A DNA stretch of 54,625 bases, from assembly GCA_016931035.1 (NCBI GenBank), contig JAFGFN010000053.1, positions 1 to 54,625 on the forward strand, given 5' to 3'. A program made the position numbers and the translations under genes. The DNA comes from Candidatus Sumerlaeota bacterium. Lineage in GTDB: Bacteria > Sumerlaeota > Sumerlaeia > UBA8349. Shown in pieces: positions 14,632 through 25,686 of the stretch. How positions within the stretch are numbered: position 1 is the stretch's first letter; each line of letters opens with the position of its first letter. Under the pieces are notes generated by a model. The model saw only the letters and a program-made list of their open reading frames with translations. It had not been told where the DNA came from and did no database searches.

Positions 14632-17600
14632 GGGGTTTTCGTCGCCTTCCTTTTCAACGCCTTCTCGCGGCGGCTCATCGCTTCTCTCTGCCGCGCTCCG
14701 CGTTCGCGAATCTGTCGGTCGGTCTCGCCCGAATCCTTGTCCGCGGCAAGAAAACGAGAGAGCGCGTCGATGGACGGGTATTGGAACATCGCCACGACCG
14801 GAACGTCGTCGCCGAGAATCGGTCTCAGTTCGGTATGCACGTGGACGAGAAGGAGCGAATGGCCACCCAGCTCGAAGAAGTTGTCGTACACGCCCACCTT
14901 CTCCAATCTCAACGCTTCCTTCCAGACGGCGGCGATCGACCGCTCCAGATCGGTGCGCGGCGCGACGTAGTCGGCCAGCAGATCGGGCCGGTGCGAGTCG
15001 GGAGCCGGCAGCGCGCGGCGGTCCAGTTTCCCGTTGGGCGTCAGGGGGAACGATTCGAGTCGGACGAACGCCGACGGGATCATGTATTCGGGCAGCGTGT
15101 GCGCCAGGGACCCGCGCAGGTCCGTGGGCGACGGCTGCGCCGCGGGGTCCGCGACGAAGTAAGCCACGAGCCGCGCGTCGCCCGACACGTCCTCGCGCGC
15201 GACCACGGCGGTCTCGAGAACGCCCGGGTATTCGCGCAGGAGCGACTCGACCTCGCCCAGTTCGATGCGGTAGCCGCGCACCTTGACCTGATGGTCGAGC
15301 CGCCCGAGGAACTCGAACCGCCCGTCGGGAAGACGACGCACCAGATCGCCCGAGCCATAGAGACGCTTTCCGGGAGTCTTGGAGAAGGGATCGGGGATGA
15401 ATTTCTCGGCGGTCAGTTCGGGGCGATTCAAGTACCCCGTCGCGACCCCGTCGCCTCCGATCCAGATCTCTCCCGGAACGCCGATGGGAAGCGGCTCTCG
15501 GCGCGGGTCGAGAACGTGGAATTGCGTGTTCGCCATGGGAAGCCCTAGGCGCGGCGCTTCGGGCGCGCGGCCGACCCGTTCGACGGACGAGTAGACGGTG
15601 GTTTCGGTAGGGCCATAGAAGTTCCAGAGCTCCCCGACACGGTCGAGAATCTTGTCGGCCAGGTCGCGCGAAAGCGCCTCGCCGCCGCTGAACGCCTTGA
15701 GGCCGGGAATGCCTTCCCATCCGGAATCGATCAGAAGCCGCCACGATGCGGGCGTAACCTGCATCGCCGTCGCGCCCGTCTTCTCGAGCGACCGCATGAG
15801 CACCGTGTGGTCCAGCGAGGCCTCGCGACTGACGATGACGGTACGCGCGCCGACGATCAGGGGAAGGTAGATTTCGAGGGCCGCGATGTCGAACGAGAGG
15901 GTCGCGATACAGGGCAAGACGTCGTCCTGTTCGAGACCGGGAGTCTCCTTCACGGAAAGAAGGAAATTCACCAGGGCCCTGTGGGGTATCTCAACTCCCT
16001 TGGGCTTGCCCGTCGATCCCGAAGTGTAGATGACGTAGGCGGGGTCTTCCGAGGACGGCGGAACGGAGTCCGCCGCGGCCGCGTTGTCCGCCGTTTCCGA
16101 CGGGTGCGATTCGTCCGACACCACAATCGTCGCGTTCGGGCACGCGGGCAGGTCGCCGAGAATGGCCTTCTGGGTCAGGACGACGGCGGCGTTTGCGTCT
16201 TGGATCATGAACTCGATGCGCTCGCGCGGGAACATCGGGTCGAGCGGAACGTACGCCGCGCCGGACTTGAGGACGGCCAGAGGGCCGATCGCGATGTCGA
16301 GGGATCGCTCGACGTAGATCGCGACGAGGTTTCCGCGTTGCGCCCCCGCCCGCCGGAGCCGGGCGGCCAAACGGTCGGCGCGGCGGTTCAATTCCTCATA
16401 GGTGAGAGACTCGTCCTCGAACTCGACGGCGATGCGGTCGGGGGTCCGCGCCGCCTGGTCTTCGAAGAGATGGTGAACGCAAGCCTCGCGCGGATAGTCC
16501 GTCTCGGTGGCGTTCCAGGTTTCGATCTCTTTGCGCTCTTCCTCGGTCAGGAGCGGCAACTTCGCGAGCGGCGTGTCGGCGTTCTCGGCCGCCCCCTTGA
16601 GGAGAGCCTCGTACTCCCCGAGCCATCGCTCGACGGTCTCGTGCTCGAACATGTTCGTGTTGAAGTGAGAGAGAAACTCGAGCGCCCCTCCCGCCTCGCG
16701 CGCGTTCATCTGAAGATCGAAGGTTTCGAAACACCGGGGATTGAGCGAGTAGTCGTGCGTCAGCCCCTCGAACTTCACGGCGCCTTCGGCGTACTTCTGG
16801 CTGTGGGTGAACGAAACCGAGACGAGCGGAATGCGTCCCGGATCGCGGGGAAAACGGATCGTCTTGAGCAGTCGCCCGTAAGAGAAGACCTGATGCTCCG
16901 AGGCGTCGAGCATGGCGGACGCGACCGACCGGGCGTAGTCGGCGAAGGAGCGGGTGGGGTCGAACCGGCTTCGAAGCGGGAGGAAGTTGACGCAATGGCC
17001 GACGAGGTCGTGTTGTCCGACCACGGGCTGGCCGGCCGAGGGAACGCCGACCACCAGGTCGTCCTGGCCCGAGATGCGATGAAGAAACGCCTGCCATCCC
17101 GCGAAAAGCATCGTGAACAGACTGCATCCCAAACGCGAACCCGTGCGGCGGAGCGCCGTCGCCAAGGCGGGATCGGCGCGCCATTCGACTCGCGCGGCGT
17201 CGTAGGTTCGAATCGGGGGGCGAGGATAGTCCGCGGGAAGGTCGAGCGGCGGAACCGGGTCGGCGAACTGCCTGAGCCAGTAGTCCTCGGCGTCGCGCGC
17301 CGTCTCGGAACCGAGTTCTTGGCGCTGCGCGTCGGCATAGGCGCTGAAGCGTCCCACCTCGGCGAGGTCGGGCGTCGTCCCGCGCTGGAGGGCCGAGTAG
17401 ATGTCGCCCAGGTCCTTGAGAACCACGTCGATCGACCAGCCGTCGCACACGATGTGATGCGCCCCCAGGATTACGACGTGTTCCTCGGGGGTCATCCCCT
17501 CGGACGTCATCCGGACGATCTGCACCCGAAACAGAGGCCCTTTCACCAGATCGAACGGGCGCGACGCGCCTCGCTGGATCGCCTCGCTGAGCCGCGCTTC

Positions 17601-17957
17601 TCTTTCGGACTCGGGAACGTCGCGGAGATCGATCGTCTCGATCGGGATCTCGACGTCGGACGCGATGCACAACGTCGCGCCGTCGGGACTGAACGAACCG
17701 CGCAGCGCTTCGTGACGTCGGGCGAGTTCTTGAACGGCGGACGTCATCGCCGCGGCGTCGAGCGGGCCGCGCAAGCGGATCGAGACCGACTCGTTGAGGG
17801 CGCACGACGCCTCGGGCCCCATCTGCGACGAGACCCAAAGCTCCTGCTGCGACTCCGTGGCCAGGACGGTCGCGACGACTTCCTCGCCCGCAAATGGATC
17901 GAAATCCACCGGGGTGAGTTCGGGGCCGCCCTGGAGATGTTCCGGTCCGTCGGTCAC
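14628..17957 (-). CDS. NRPS module C-A-PCP (glycine-like code)
   Basis: 1109 residues. I start it at GTG 17957, which overlaps the upstream TGA as GTGA and is preceded by GGGAGG. An N-terminal linker (DFDPFAGEEV...ATESQQELW) is of the kind that follows PKS carriers. The condensation domain has HHIVCDGWSI at about 167. The adenylation domain has YTSGSTGKPKG at about 647 and the pocket D-I-L-Q-F-G-F-V-Y-K; it shares DILQ-x-G with the glycine code but differs at four sites, so Gly is only a weak guess. The carrier Ser is at about 1034 (LGGHSLLL). The C-terminal tail is basic (SRREKALKRKATKTP) and may dock to the next protein. The gene is coupled at both ends to its megasynthase neighbours. Confidence 0.94.
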
Positions 17958-20900
17958 TTGGCGCCTCCCACTCTCAGATACTTGCCGGGCCGGTCGGGGT
18001 CCGGGACAAACCAGGCGGGATTCCCCTGCGGGTCGCGTCCGAGCCGCGCCCCGGGTACGGGGGGCTCGCCCCCGCCGGGACGCGCCGGAGTCGCCGTCGC
18101 CTGAGGCTCGGCCTCGGTCGGCGTTTCGGGTGGCAACTCGGCGTCGAGGTACTCCGCCAGGGTCCGCAGCGTCGGGTGTTTCTCGAGCATCAGGCGGAAC
18201 GTGATCTTGACGCCGAACTCGGTCTGGAGTTGCCGCGCCGCCTGGGTCAGGAAGAGGGAATCGAGACCCATCTCGAGAAACGTCGTCGTCTCGTCCACTC
18301 CCGACAGGTCTAGTCCCGAAGCGAACTGGAGGATCTCGCGGACCTTGACGGCAAGACGTTCTTTGCGCCCGCCTTTCCCGGTTCGCTCCGCCGGTTCCGT
18401 TTCCGGGGCCTTCTCGGCTTCTATTGCATACGCCTCCGGCACCGGCATTCTCTTGCCGACACTGGGCCGCGCCGCGTCGAGGACGGGATCGATCCAGTAG
18501 CGCGTGCGTTCGAAGGAATACGTCGGCAGAGCGACGCGCCGCCGTTCTTCGCGCGAGTAGAACGCCCGCCAGTCGATCGACACGCCGTTGAGCCACAGAG
18601 AGCCGACGGCCTTGAGAAGCGCGGTCCATTCCGCCTCGTCGTCGGGGGTGTCGGAAAGCGAGGGAATCGCCACCTGTTTCTTCACGTCCTTGGCCTGTTG
18701 ACGCGCGAGCGTGGTCGCCGTCGTGCGCGGCCCGACTTCGAGCAATATCCAGGAGGGATCCTCCCAGAGTTCGCGCACGCCTTCGGCGAACCGCACGGTC
18801 GATCTCAAATGCCGCGCCCAGTACATCGGGTCCGTCGTCTCGACGGCGGAGATCCACCGCGTGGTCACGGTCGAGACGAACGGGATCTTGGGCGCATGAA
18901 GCGCGACGGTCCGCACGTGTTCGGCGAACGGCTCGACGATCGAATCCATCGTCGGGGAATGGAACGCGTGGGACGTGTGGAGATGACGACACACGGTTCC
19001 TTCGCCCTCGAGTTCCTTTTGAATCTTCGCGACGCTTTCGTTCGGTCCCGAGACGACGCACAAGCTGGGTCCGTTGACCGCGGCGATCGAGCAGTCGGGA
19101 GGCAGGCGTTTCTCGACCTCGGCCGCGGGGAGGCGAACCGACAGCATCGCGCCTCCGGGCAGTTCCTGCATCAACCGTCCGCGCGTGGCGACGAGGAACA
19201 GGGCGTCTTCGAGCGCGAAGACTTCGGCCAGACAGGCGCAGACGAATTCGCCGATGCTGTGGCCGATCGTGGCGGCGGGGCGAATGCCCCAGCTTTCCCA
19301 AAGCCGCGCCAGGGCGTACTCGATCGTGAAGATCGCCGGCTGGGTGTAGAACGTCTCTTTGAGCGAGGCCGCCGCCGTTTCCGCGTCGCCCGGGGCGGGA
19401 TACAGCATCTCGCGCAGGTCGCGTCCGAGATGCGGTTTCAGGATTTCGGCGCAGCGGTCCACCGTCTCGCGGAACACCGGTTCGTCGCGATAGAGGTTCG
19501 CGCCCATGTTCACGTACTGCGACCCCTGGCCGGGGAACATGAAGGCGACGCGCGCGCCCGAGGCCGTCTCGCATCGGCGGCTCGAGGCGAAGTTCGCGTC
19601 GAGCGACTCGAGGATCGACGCCGCGTCGGCGACGTCGCGCGCCACGACGAACCGGCGATACTCGAACGCCTTTCGACCGGTCTGAAGCGTATAGGCCGCG
19701 TTCGCGAAGTTCGTCTCGGGGTGAGACTCGAGATGCGCGCGAAGATTCGCCGTCGCGCGGTCCAACGCCCCTTCGGTCTTGGCCGACAGAAGAAAGAGCT
19801 GTCTCGGACGCGAAGGACTCGAAGGTTTGAGCGCGGGCGCTTCTTCGAGAACGGCGTGCGCGTTGGTTCCGCAGAACCCGAACGAGCTGACGCCCGCGCG
19901 GCGCGGCGTGGCGGTCGCCGGCCAAGGCTTGAGCTCGGTGTTGACGTAGAAAGGACTGTTGGCGAAGTCGATCCGCGGATTCGGTTTCGAGTAGTTGATG
20001 CTGGGGACGAGGGTCTTGTGATAGAGGCACAGCACCGCCTTGAGCAGGCCCGCGATGCCCGCGGCGGTGGTCGAGTGGCTCAGGTTGCCCTTGATCGAAC
20101 CGATGGCGCAGAACTGCTTCTTCTCCGTCTTGAGGCGGAACGCCTTGGTGAGACCTTCGATCTCGATCGGATCCCCGATCGGCGTCCCGGTCCCGTGCGC
20201 CTCGATGTAGGTGATCGAAGCGGGATCGAAACCGGCGCGCGCCTGGGCGAGGGCGACGACCTCAGCCTGTCCGTCGACGCTGGGCGCCAGATAGCTGACC
20301 TTGTTCGAGCCGTCGTGGTTGATCGCCGAACCGGCGATGACGGCGTAGACCGTATCGCCGTCGCGCAGCGCCTCGTCGAGCCGCTTGAGGACGACGACGC
20401 CCGACCCCTCGCCGAACATCGTCCCCGTCGCGTCGGCGTCGAACGGACGGCAATGTCCGTCGCGGGTGAACACCCCTCCGTCCTGGTACAGCTGTCCGCT
20501 TTTTTGCGGAACGGTAACATCGACTCCGCCCGCCAGAGCCATGTCGCATCGGTACGCCATGAGGTCGTGAAACGCGTTGTCTACGGTGACGAGCGAGGTG
20601 GAACAGGCGGTGTGGACGCTCAGGCTCGGTCCGGTCAGATTCAGGAGGTACGAAACGCGCGGCGCGATATGGTCCTTCTCGGTCCCGACTTCGGCCTGGA
20701 AGTCGCCGACGACCCGGATCAAGTCGGGTCGCGTCGACACGTTGACGCGGAAATATGTGTTGTTGCCCATCCCGGCGTAGACGCCGACCAGACCGTCGCA
20801 GCGGTCGGGGTCGTACCCGGCGTGTTCGAGCGCGGCCCAACAATCTTCGAGAAACACCCGTTGCTGCGGGTCCATCACCTCGGCCTCGCGCGGCCGAATG

Positions 20901-23900
20901 CCGAAGAACGCGGCGTCGAACTTGTCGGCGTCGGTGAGGATGCCCCGCGCGGGGACATAGTCCGGATCGTTGCGGAGCGATTCGTCGATCCCGGGCCCGA
21001 GTTCTTCCCTCGAGAATACCGTGACGGACTCGACGCCGTTGCATAGGTTGCGCCAGAGTTGCTCGAGGTTTTCCGCCGCGGGGAAACGCCCCGCCATCCC
21101 GATGACGGCGACGCCTCGGGTCTCTTGCGACGCTTCGGGAATCGCGCGGCGCTCGCGGCGCGCCCGCTCCGCGATTCGCTGGAGAAAGGGTTCGGTCTCC
21201 TGCCCTTCGGTCAGGAAACGCGCGAGGGCGTGGATGGTCGGATACTGGAAGGTTCGGACGACGGGGACTTGGGTGTCGAGGCGGCGGCTCAACTCGGCCA
21301 CGACGCGATAGGCGAGGAGCGAATTGCCGCCGAGATCGAAGAAGTTGTCGCGGATGCCCACTCGATCCAACTTCAAGAGTCCCTTCCACAGATCCGCCAG
21401 ATCGCGCTCCATCCGACTCTGCGGAGCGACCCACGCCTCTCTGAGATCGGGACGGCGCGCGTCGGGCGCGGGAAGGGCGCGTCGATCGGTCTTGCCGTTC
21501 GGCGTTTCGGGCAGGGCCTGGAGAGAGATGAACAGCGCGGGAACCATGTACTCGGGGAGCCGCGCGAGAAGGTGGCGGCGCAGGTCCTGCGGCGACACGC
21601 TCGGGCCGTCGCGAGGCACGAGATAGGCCACGAGGCGCTTGTCGCCCGGCTCGTCCTCCCGCGCGACGACCACGGACTGGCGCACCTCGGCGTGCTCCGA
21701 AAGCGCCGCCTCGATCTCGCCCAGTTCGATCCGGTAGCCTCGGATCTTGACCTGATGATCTAGACGACCGAGACAGAGAATACTCCCGTCGGGGAGATAA
21801 CGCGCCAGATCGCCGGTGGCATAGATCCGGGCGCCGTCTCTCTCCGGAGCGAACGGATCGGGAACGAACTTCTCCCGGGTCCGCTCGGGTTGGTTGAGAT
21901 ACCCTCGGGCGACGCCGTCGCCTCCGATATAGAGTTCGCCCACGGCGCCTTGCGGGACCGGTTGCCTAGTCCGGTCGAGAATGTAGATCTTCGTGTTGCC
22001 GATCGGGCGGCCGATCGCGATCGGCGCGTCGGGGCTGGAAAGCCGCGCGCAGGTGGACCACACCGTGGTCTCGGTGGGGCCGTACATGTTCCAGACTTGC
22101 GGAGCGCGAGCGAGGAGTTCGCGCGCCAGGTCGGGCGCGAGCGCCTCTCCGCCGCAGAGAACCTTGAAGTTCTTTCGGCCCGTCCATCCCGCGGCGAGAA
22201 GCAATCTCCAGCTCGCGGGCGTTCCCTGCATGACGGTGGCGCCGGACTGCGCGATCGCCTCGGCCAACAGCGATCCGCTCGAAGCGATCTCGCGGCTCGC
22301 GATGACCATTCGCGCTCCGGCCGTCAGAGGGAGAAGCAGTTCGAGAACCGAAATGTCGAACGACAGGGTGGTGACCGCCAGGAGAACGTCGTTCTCGTCG
22401 AGTCCGGGTTCGCGCCGCATCGAGGCGAGGAAATTCACGACACCGCGATGAAGGACCTGGACTCCCTTGGGCTTTCCGGTCGATCCCGACGTGTAGATCA
22501 CATAGGCCAGGTTGTCGGGCGTCGCGTGGACTTTCCGCCCATGGCGATCCGACGAAGACGTCCCCGCGCCATGCTCCGGACCGTCCGTGCGATCCACGCA
22601 AACCACGCGCGCCGTGGTCTCGGGCACGGCGTCGCGGAGCGATTCGTCGGTCAGGAGGACTTGCAAGCCCGAGTCTTGAATCATGTAGGCGAGCCGATCG
22701 ATCGGAAACGAAGGATCGAGCGGAACGTACGCGCCGTTCGCTTTCCAAACCCCGAGGATCGCCGCCATCATCTCGACGGAGCGGTTCATATAGATCCCGA
22801 CGAGGACATCGGGACCGACTCCGATCGTCCGAAGCAACCGGCCCAAACGGTTTGCCCGTTTGTCGAGCTCCGCGTACGTCAGACGCGCCCCTTCGGAGAC
22901 GACCGCCACCCGATCGGGCGTGCGCCGCGCCTGGGCTTCGAACAAATGGTGGACGCACGCGTCGCGCGGATACTCGGATTGCGTCGAGTTCCACGTTTCG
23001 AGCAGGAGGCGTCGTTCCGCGTCGGGGAGCATCGACACGTTCAGGACCCCCTGGTCGGGATCGGCCACGGCGCTCTGGAGAAACATCCGGAACCGTTGTC
23101 CGAGTCGCTCGATCGTCGCGCGATCGAAAAGCGCCGAGTCGTACGAAAGAGCGACGTGGAGCGTCGAACCCCAATCTTCGACCGACAGCGCCACGTCGAG
23201 CTGGCCTTCTTCCTGATTGAGCGCGAAGGGGGCGATCTTCAGGCCGTGAATCTCTCTCGAGGCCTCGAGCAGAGGGTGCTTTCCGAAAGAAAACTCCGCC
23301 TGGAAAATCGGAGACCGGTTGGGCTCGATCCCATGACGGATCTTCTGGACGATCCGCGGGAACGGATACTCGCGATTCTCGCCCGCCTTCGCCAGGCGCT
23401 CGCTTGTTTCCTTCAGCGCGGTCCGCAACGAAGGATTGTCCGAAATCGAGCCTCGGACCGCGACCGGATTGACTAGATAGCCGACCGCGTCGCGAGGACG
23501 ATCGCGGAGCGGAAGAGAGACGCCCACCCGAATCTCTTCCTGCGCGGAATGGCGCATCAGGACGACCTGGAACGCCGTCAGAAGAACGACGTCGAGCGAA
23601 ACGGACTCGGAAGCCGCCAAATCTTCGAGACCGCGTCGCAGCGATGGGTCCATGACGAAGCGAACCGACGAACCCTGATGGCTCCGGACGGGAGGGCGAG
23701 GACGATCCGTCGGCAAATCGAGATTCGCGAGTTCGCCCGAGAGCGCGTCGCGCCAGAAAGCCAGTTGCTTTTCGGCGGCGTCGCTTTCGAGGAAGGCGCG
23801 TTCCCGGCGCGCGCCGTCGGCGTGGGACGATTCGGTCGGCGGCAACGCCGCGCCGTCGAGCGACGCGAGAAGATCGCCGAGCAGAACCGCGAGCGACTCG

Positions 23901-24391
23901 TCGTCGGCGACGATGTGGTGGATCGAAAAGAGAAGAACGTGATCCTCGGGCCCGATCCGGAACAACCGGACGCGGAAGACCGGTCCCCCCTCGAGATCGA
24001 ACGGCTCGACGTGCGACTCGTGCAGGCGCCGCGACAACGCGTCGTCGCCGCACCCGTGCGCGTCGACGAGAGCGAAGGGAACCGACGATTCGTCCGCAAT
24101 TCGGTAGCCGGGGTCGCCGTTCTCGAGACGGAATCGCGCGCGCAGAATCGGATGACGTTCGGCGAGACGCTCGACGGCCCTCTCGAGCGCGGTGGGATCG
24201 AGCGGTCCCGCCGCGCGCAACGCGAAACCGATATTGTAGGCGCCCGTCGAGGGCGCAAGCTGATGGAGGAGCCAGATCGCTTCCTGTCCCAGCGTCAGGG
24301 GAAACGATTCCGCGCCCGCCGGAGCGCCCGAAGGCGCGGAAGACCCCTGCGCCTGGGCCGATCCGAAAGCGTTGTCGCTCGTCTGGGTCAT
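17954..24391 (-). CDS. Hybrid NRPS-PKS starter: C-A(Gly)-PCP-KS-AT(malonyl)-ACP
   Basis: 2145 residues, first gene of the assembly line. The N-terminal condensation domain has HHIVADDES at about 158, with Asp where the motif normally has Gly. Being first in line it is probably a starter condensation domain that takes an acyl group, which suggests a lipopeptide. The adenylation domain (YTSGSTGKPKG at about 637) has the pocket D-I-L-Q-L-G-M-V-W-K, a glycine-type code. The carrier is LGGNSLLA (Ser at about 1024). The KS active Cys is at about 1263 (TACSTSLV). The AT has GHSIGEF (Ser at about 1712) and HAFHS, so malonyl-CoA is predicted. The ACP is GLDSL (Ser at about 2045). No reductive domains are present. 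I choose ATG 24391 over an upstream in-frame ATG at 24454 because the preceding residues are unlike the family. Confidence 0.94.
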   Translation of the reverse strand: MTQTSDNAFGSAQAQGSSAPSGAPAGAESFPLTLGQEAIWLLHQLAPSTGAYNIGFALRAAGPLDPTALERAVERLAERHPILRARFRLENGDPGYRIADESSVPFALVDAHGCGDDALSRRLHESHVEPFDLEGGPVFRVRLFRIGPEDHVLLFSIHHIVADDESLAVLLGDLLASLDGAALPPTESSHADGARRERAFLESDAAEKQLAFWRDALSGELANLDLPTDRPRPPVRSHQGSSVRFVMDPSLRRGLEDLAASESVSLDVVLLTAFQVVLMRHSAQEEIRVGVSLPLRDRPRDAVGYLVNPVAVRGSISDNPSLRTALKETSERLAKAGENREYPFPRIVQKIRHGIEPNRSPIFQAEFSFGKHPLLEASREIHGLKIAPFALNQEEGQLDVALSVEDWGSTLHVALSYDSALFDRATIERLGQRFRMFLQSAVADPDQGVLNVSMLPDAERRLLLETWNSTQSEYPRDACVHHLFEAQARRTPDRVAVVSEGARLTYAELDKRANRLGRLLRTIGVGPDVLVGIYMNRSVEMMAAILGVWKANGAYVPLDPSFPIDRLAYMIQDSGLQVLLTDESLRDAVPETTARVVCVDRTDGPEHGAGTSSSDRHGRKVHATPDNLAYVIYTSGSTGKPKGVQVLHRGVVNFLASMRREPGLDENDVLLAVTTLSFDISVLELLLPLTAGARMVIASREIASSGSLLAEAIAQSGATVMQGTPASWRLLLAAGWTGRKNFKVLCGGEALAPDLARELLARAPQVWNMYGPTETTVWSTCARLSSPDAPIAIGRPIGNTKIYILDRTRQPVPQGAVGELYIGGDGVARGYLNQPERTREKFVPDPFAPERDGARIYATGDLARYLPDGSILCLGRLDHQVKIRGYRIELGEIEAALSEHAEVRQSVVVAREDEPGDKRLVAYLVPRDGPSVSPQDLRRHLLARLPEYMVPALFISLQALPETPNGKTDRRALPAPDARRPDLREAWVAPQSRMERDLADLWKGLLKLDRVGIRDNFFDLGGNSLLAYRVVAELSRRLDTQVPVVRTFQYPTIHALARFLTEGQETEPFLQRIAERARRERRAIPEASQETRGVAVIGMAGRFPAAENLEQLWRNLCNGVESVTVFSREELGPGIDESLRNDPDYVPARGILTDADKFDAAFFGIRPREAEVMDPQQRVFLEDCWAALEHAGYDPDRCDGLVGVYAGMGNNTYFRVNVSTRPDLIRVVGDFQAEVGTEKDHIAPRVSYLLNLTGPSLSVHTACSTSLVTVDNAFHDLMAYRCDMALAGGVDVTVPQKSGQLYQDGGVFTRDGHCRPFDADATGTMFGEGSGVVVLKRLDEALRDGDTVYAVIAGSAINHDGSNKVSYLAPSVDGQAEVVALAQARAGFDPASITYIEAHGTGTPIGDPIEIEGLTKAFRLKTEKKQFCAIGSIKGNLSHSTTAAGIAGLLKAVLCLYHKTLVPSINYSKPNPRIDFANSPFYVNTELKPWPATATPRRAGVSSFGFCGTNAHAVLEEAPALKPSSPSRPRQLFLLSAKTEGALDRATANLRAHLESHPETNFANAAYTLQTGRKAFEYRRFVVARDVADAASILESLDANFASSRRCETASGARVAFMFPGQGSQYVNMGANLYRDEPVFRETVDRCAEILKPHLGRDLREMLYPAPGDAETAAASLKETFYTQPAIFTIEYALARLWESWGIRPAATIGHSIGEFVCACLAEVFALEDALFLVATRGRLMQELPGGAMLSVRLPAAEVEKRLPPDCSIAAVNGPSLCVVSGPNESVAKIQKELEGEGTVCRHLHTSHAFHSPTMDSIVEPFAEHVRTVALHAPKIPFVSTVTTRWISAVETTDPMYWARHLRSTVRFAEGVRELWEDPSWILLEVGPRTTATTLARQQAKDVKKQVAIPSLSDTPDDEAEWTALLKAVGSLWLNGVSIDWRAFYSREERRRVALPTYSFERTRYWIDPVLDAARPSVGKRMPVPEAYAIEAEKAPETEPAERTGKGGRKERLAVKVREILQFASGLDLSGVDETTTFLEMGLDSLFLTQAARQLQTEFGVKITFRLMLEKHPTLRTLAEYLDAELPPETPTEAEPQATATPARPGGGEPPVPGARLGRDPQGNPAWFVPDPDRPGKYLRVGGAK

Positions 24392-24460
24392 CGTCCCGCA
24401 CTCTCTCTCGGGGTCGGCGAAGAATCCTCGCCACGACCGAGAAGTCTGCCGCAAAACGAC

Positions 24461-24490
24461 ATCATATCAACGTTCGCAATGTGTCTCCAA
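24461..24490 (-). promoter_or_regulatory. Possible promoter before the first megasynthase gene
   Basis: On the minus strand, TATGAT (24466-24461, five of six to TATAAT) with a weak -35 TTGGAG (24490-24485) at an 18-base spacing. It sits in the 109-bp gap between the DegT aminotransferase gene and the starter NRPS-PKS gene. It would let the NRPS locus be transcribed apart from the glycan genes. Confidence 0.35.
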
Positions 24491-24500
24491 ACCCTTCTGC

Positions 24501-25613
24501 CTACGCCGGCGTCTCGAAGAACTCCTTCACGCCCTCGACGACCGTTTCGATTTGTCGATGCGTGAGTTCCGGATACATGGGGAACGAGACGATCTCCTCG
24601 GCCGCCTTCTCGGCCACCGGGAACGCGCCCTTCTTGTAACCGAGGGGAGCGTAGGCGTCCTGCAAATGGAGAGGAATCGGATAGTGGATGGCGCAGAACA
24701 CGTCCCGCTCCTTGAGAAACTCGATCAGCGCGTCGCGACGAGGCGCGCGGACGGCATAGACGTGATAAACGTGCTTGGCGTAGCTCGCCTCGACGGGCGG
24801 CACCACCCCTTCGATCCCCGCCAGGAGTTCTCCATAGAGCTGGGCGTGTTGGCGTCGCGCTTCCGTCCACACGTTGAGATGCCCCAGTTTCACGGTCAGC
24901 ACCGCGCCTTGGAAACCGTCCATCCTCGCGTTCCATCCGATCATGGCGTGGTGGTATTTCTTCGCCTGACCGTGGTCGCGGAACATCCGGATTTTCTGGA
25001 CGAGCTCGTCGTCGTCGGTGACGACGGCGCCCGCTTCGCCGTAGGCCCCGAGGTTCTTGCCCGGGTAGAAACTGAAACACCCGACGTCGCCGATCGACCC
25101 CGCGCGGCGTCCGTCGTATTCCGCTCCGTGCGCCTGCGAGGCGTCCTCGATCGCCTTCAGGCCGTGTCTGCGCGCGATCTCGACGATCGGGTCCATGTCG
25201 GCCATCTGCCCGTAGAGATGCACGGGAATGACGGCGCGAGTCCGCTCGGTGATCGCCGCCTCGAACGCCGCGCAGTCCATGTTGTAGGTCGTCTCGTCCA
25301 CGTCCACGAACACCGGTTTCGCCCCACTGAGGCCGATCGCCTCCGCCGTCGCGATGAACGTATTGACCGCCGTGATCACTTCGTCGCCGGGGCCGATGCC
25401 CAGCCCGACCAGGGCCGTCCACAAGGCGTCGGTCCCGTTGCCCACCCCGACGGCGTGTTTGCACTGACAATAGGGCGCGAACTCCTCCTCGAACTTCGCG
25501 ACGAAGGGGCCTCCGGCGAAGGCCGTCGCCTCGAGCACGGCGTCGAGCGCCTCGCCGATCTCTTTCCGAATAGACTCGTACTGCGCCTTCAAATCCAGGA
25601 ACGGGACTTTCAT
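24501..25613 (-). CDS. DegT/DnrJ/EryC1/StrS sugar aminotransferase (WbpE-like)
   Basis: 370-residue PLP-dependent aminotransferase that adds an amino group to a keto nucleotide sugar. The PLP lysine is K186 in CFSFYPGKNLGAYGEAG; the N-terminus MKVPFLDLKAQYE and EDASQAHGAEYDGRRAG are characteristic of the family. The start has a perfect GGAGG seven bases upstream. It lies behind a WbpD-like N-acetyltransferase and a WecB-type epimerase, the combination used for UDP-2,3-diacetamido uronic acids (WbpE: 3-keto to 3-amino; WbpD: acetylation; WbpI: epimerisation). The matching dehydrogenase and oxidase (WbpA, WbpB) are not in the window. It could instead supply an amino sugar to the NRPS-PKS product downstream; the surface-glycan role seems more likely. 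Confidence 0.9.
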   Translation of the reverse strand: MKVPFLDLKAQYESIRKEIGEALDAVLEATAFAGGPFVAKFEEEFAPYCQCKHAVGVGNGTDALWTALVGLGIGPGDEVITAVNTFIATAEAIGLSGAKPVFVDVDETTYNMDCAAFEAAITERTRAVIPVHLYGQMADMDPIVEIARRHGLKAIEDASQAHGAEYDGRRAGSIGDVGCFSFYPGKNLGAYGEAGAVVTDDDELVQKIRMFRDHGQAKKYHHAMIGWNARMDGFQGAVLTVKLGHLNVWTEARRQHAQLYGELLAGIEGVVPPVEASYAKHVYHVYAVRAPRRDALIEFLKERDVFCAIHYPIPLHLQDAYAPLGYKKGAFPVAEKAAEEIVSFPMYPELTHRQIETVVEGVKEFFETPA

Positions 25614-25645
25614 GTTTCAACCTCCGTTTTTGGGGGGAAAAGTAT

Positions 25646-25671
25646 CGGACCCGCAAGACATATCGGGTCCG
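25646..25671 (-). other. Hairpin between acetyltransferase and aminotransferase genes
   Basis: Inverted repeat cggaccc/gggtccg (25646-25652 and 25665-25671) with a 12-base loop, in the 73-bp gap before the aminotransferase. On the transcribed strand it is followed by a short atactttt. It could be a weak terminator or attenuator, or an mRNA stability element. Confidence 0.35.
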
Positions 25672-25686
25672 TGAGACTCGTTCGCC

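Noticed and set aside
15807..18104. Long plus-strand open frame opposite the megasynthase junction
   Set aside because: No family resemblance, and the minus-strand genes there have complete A, C and ACP domains with overlapping start/stop.
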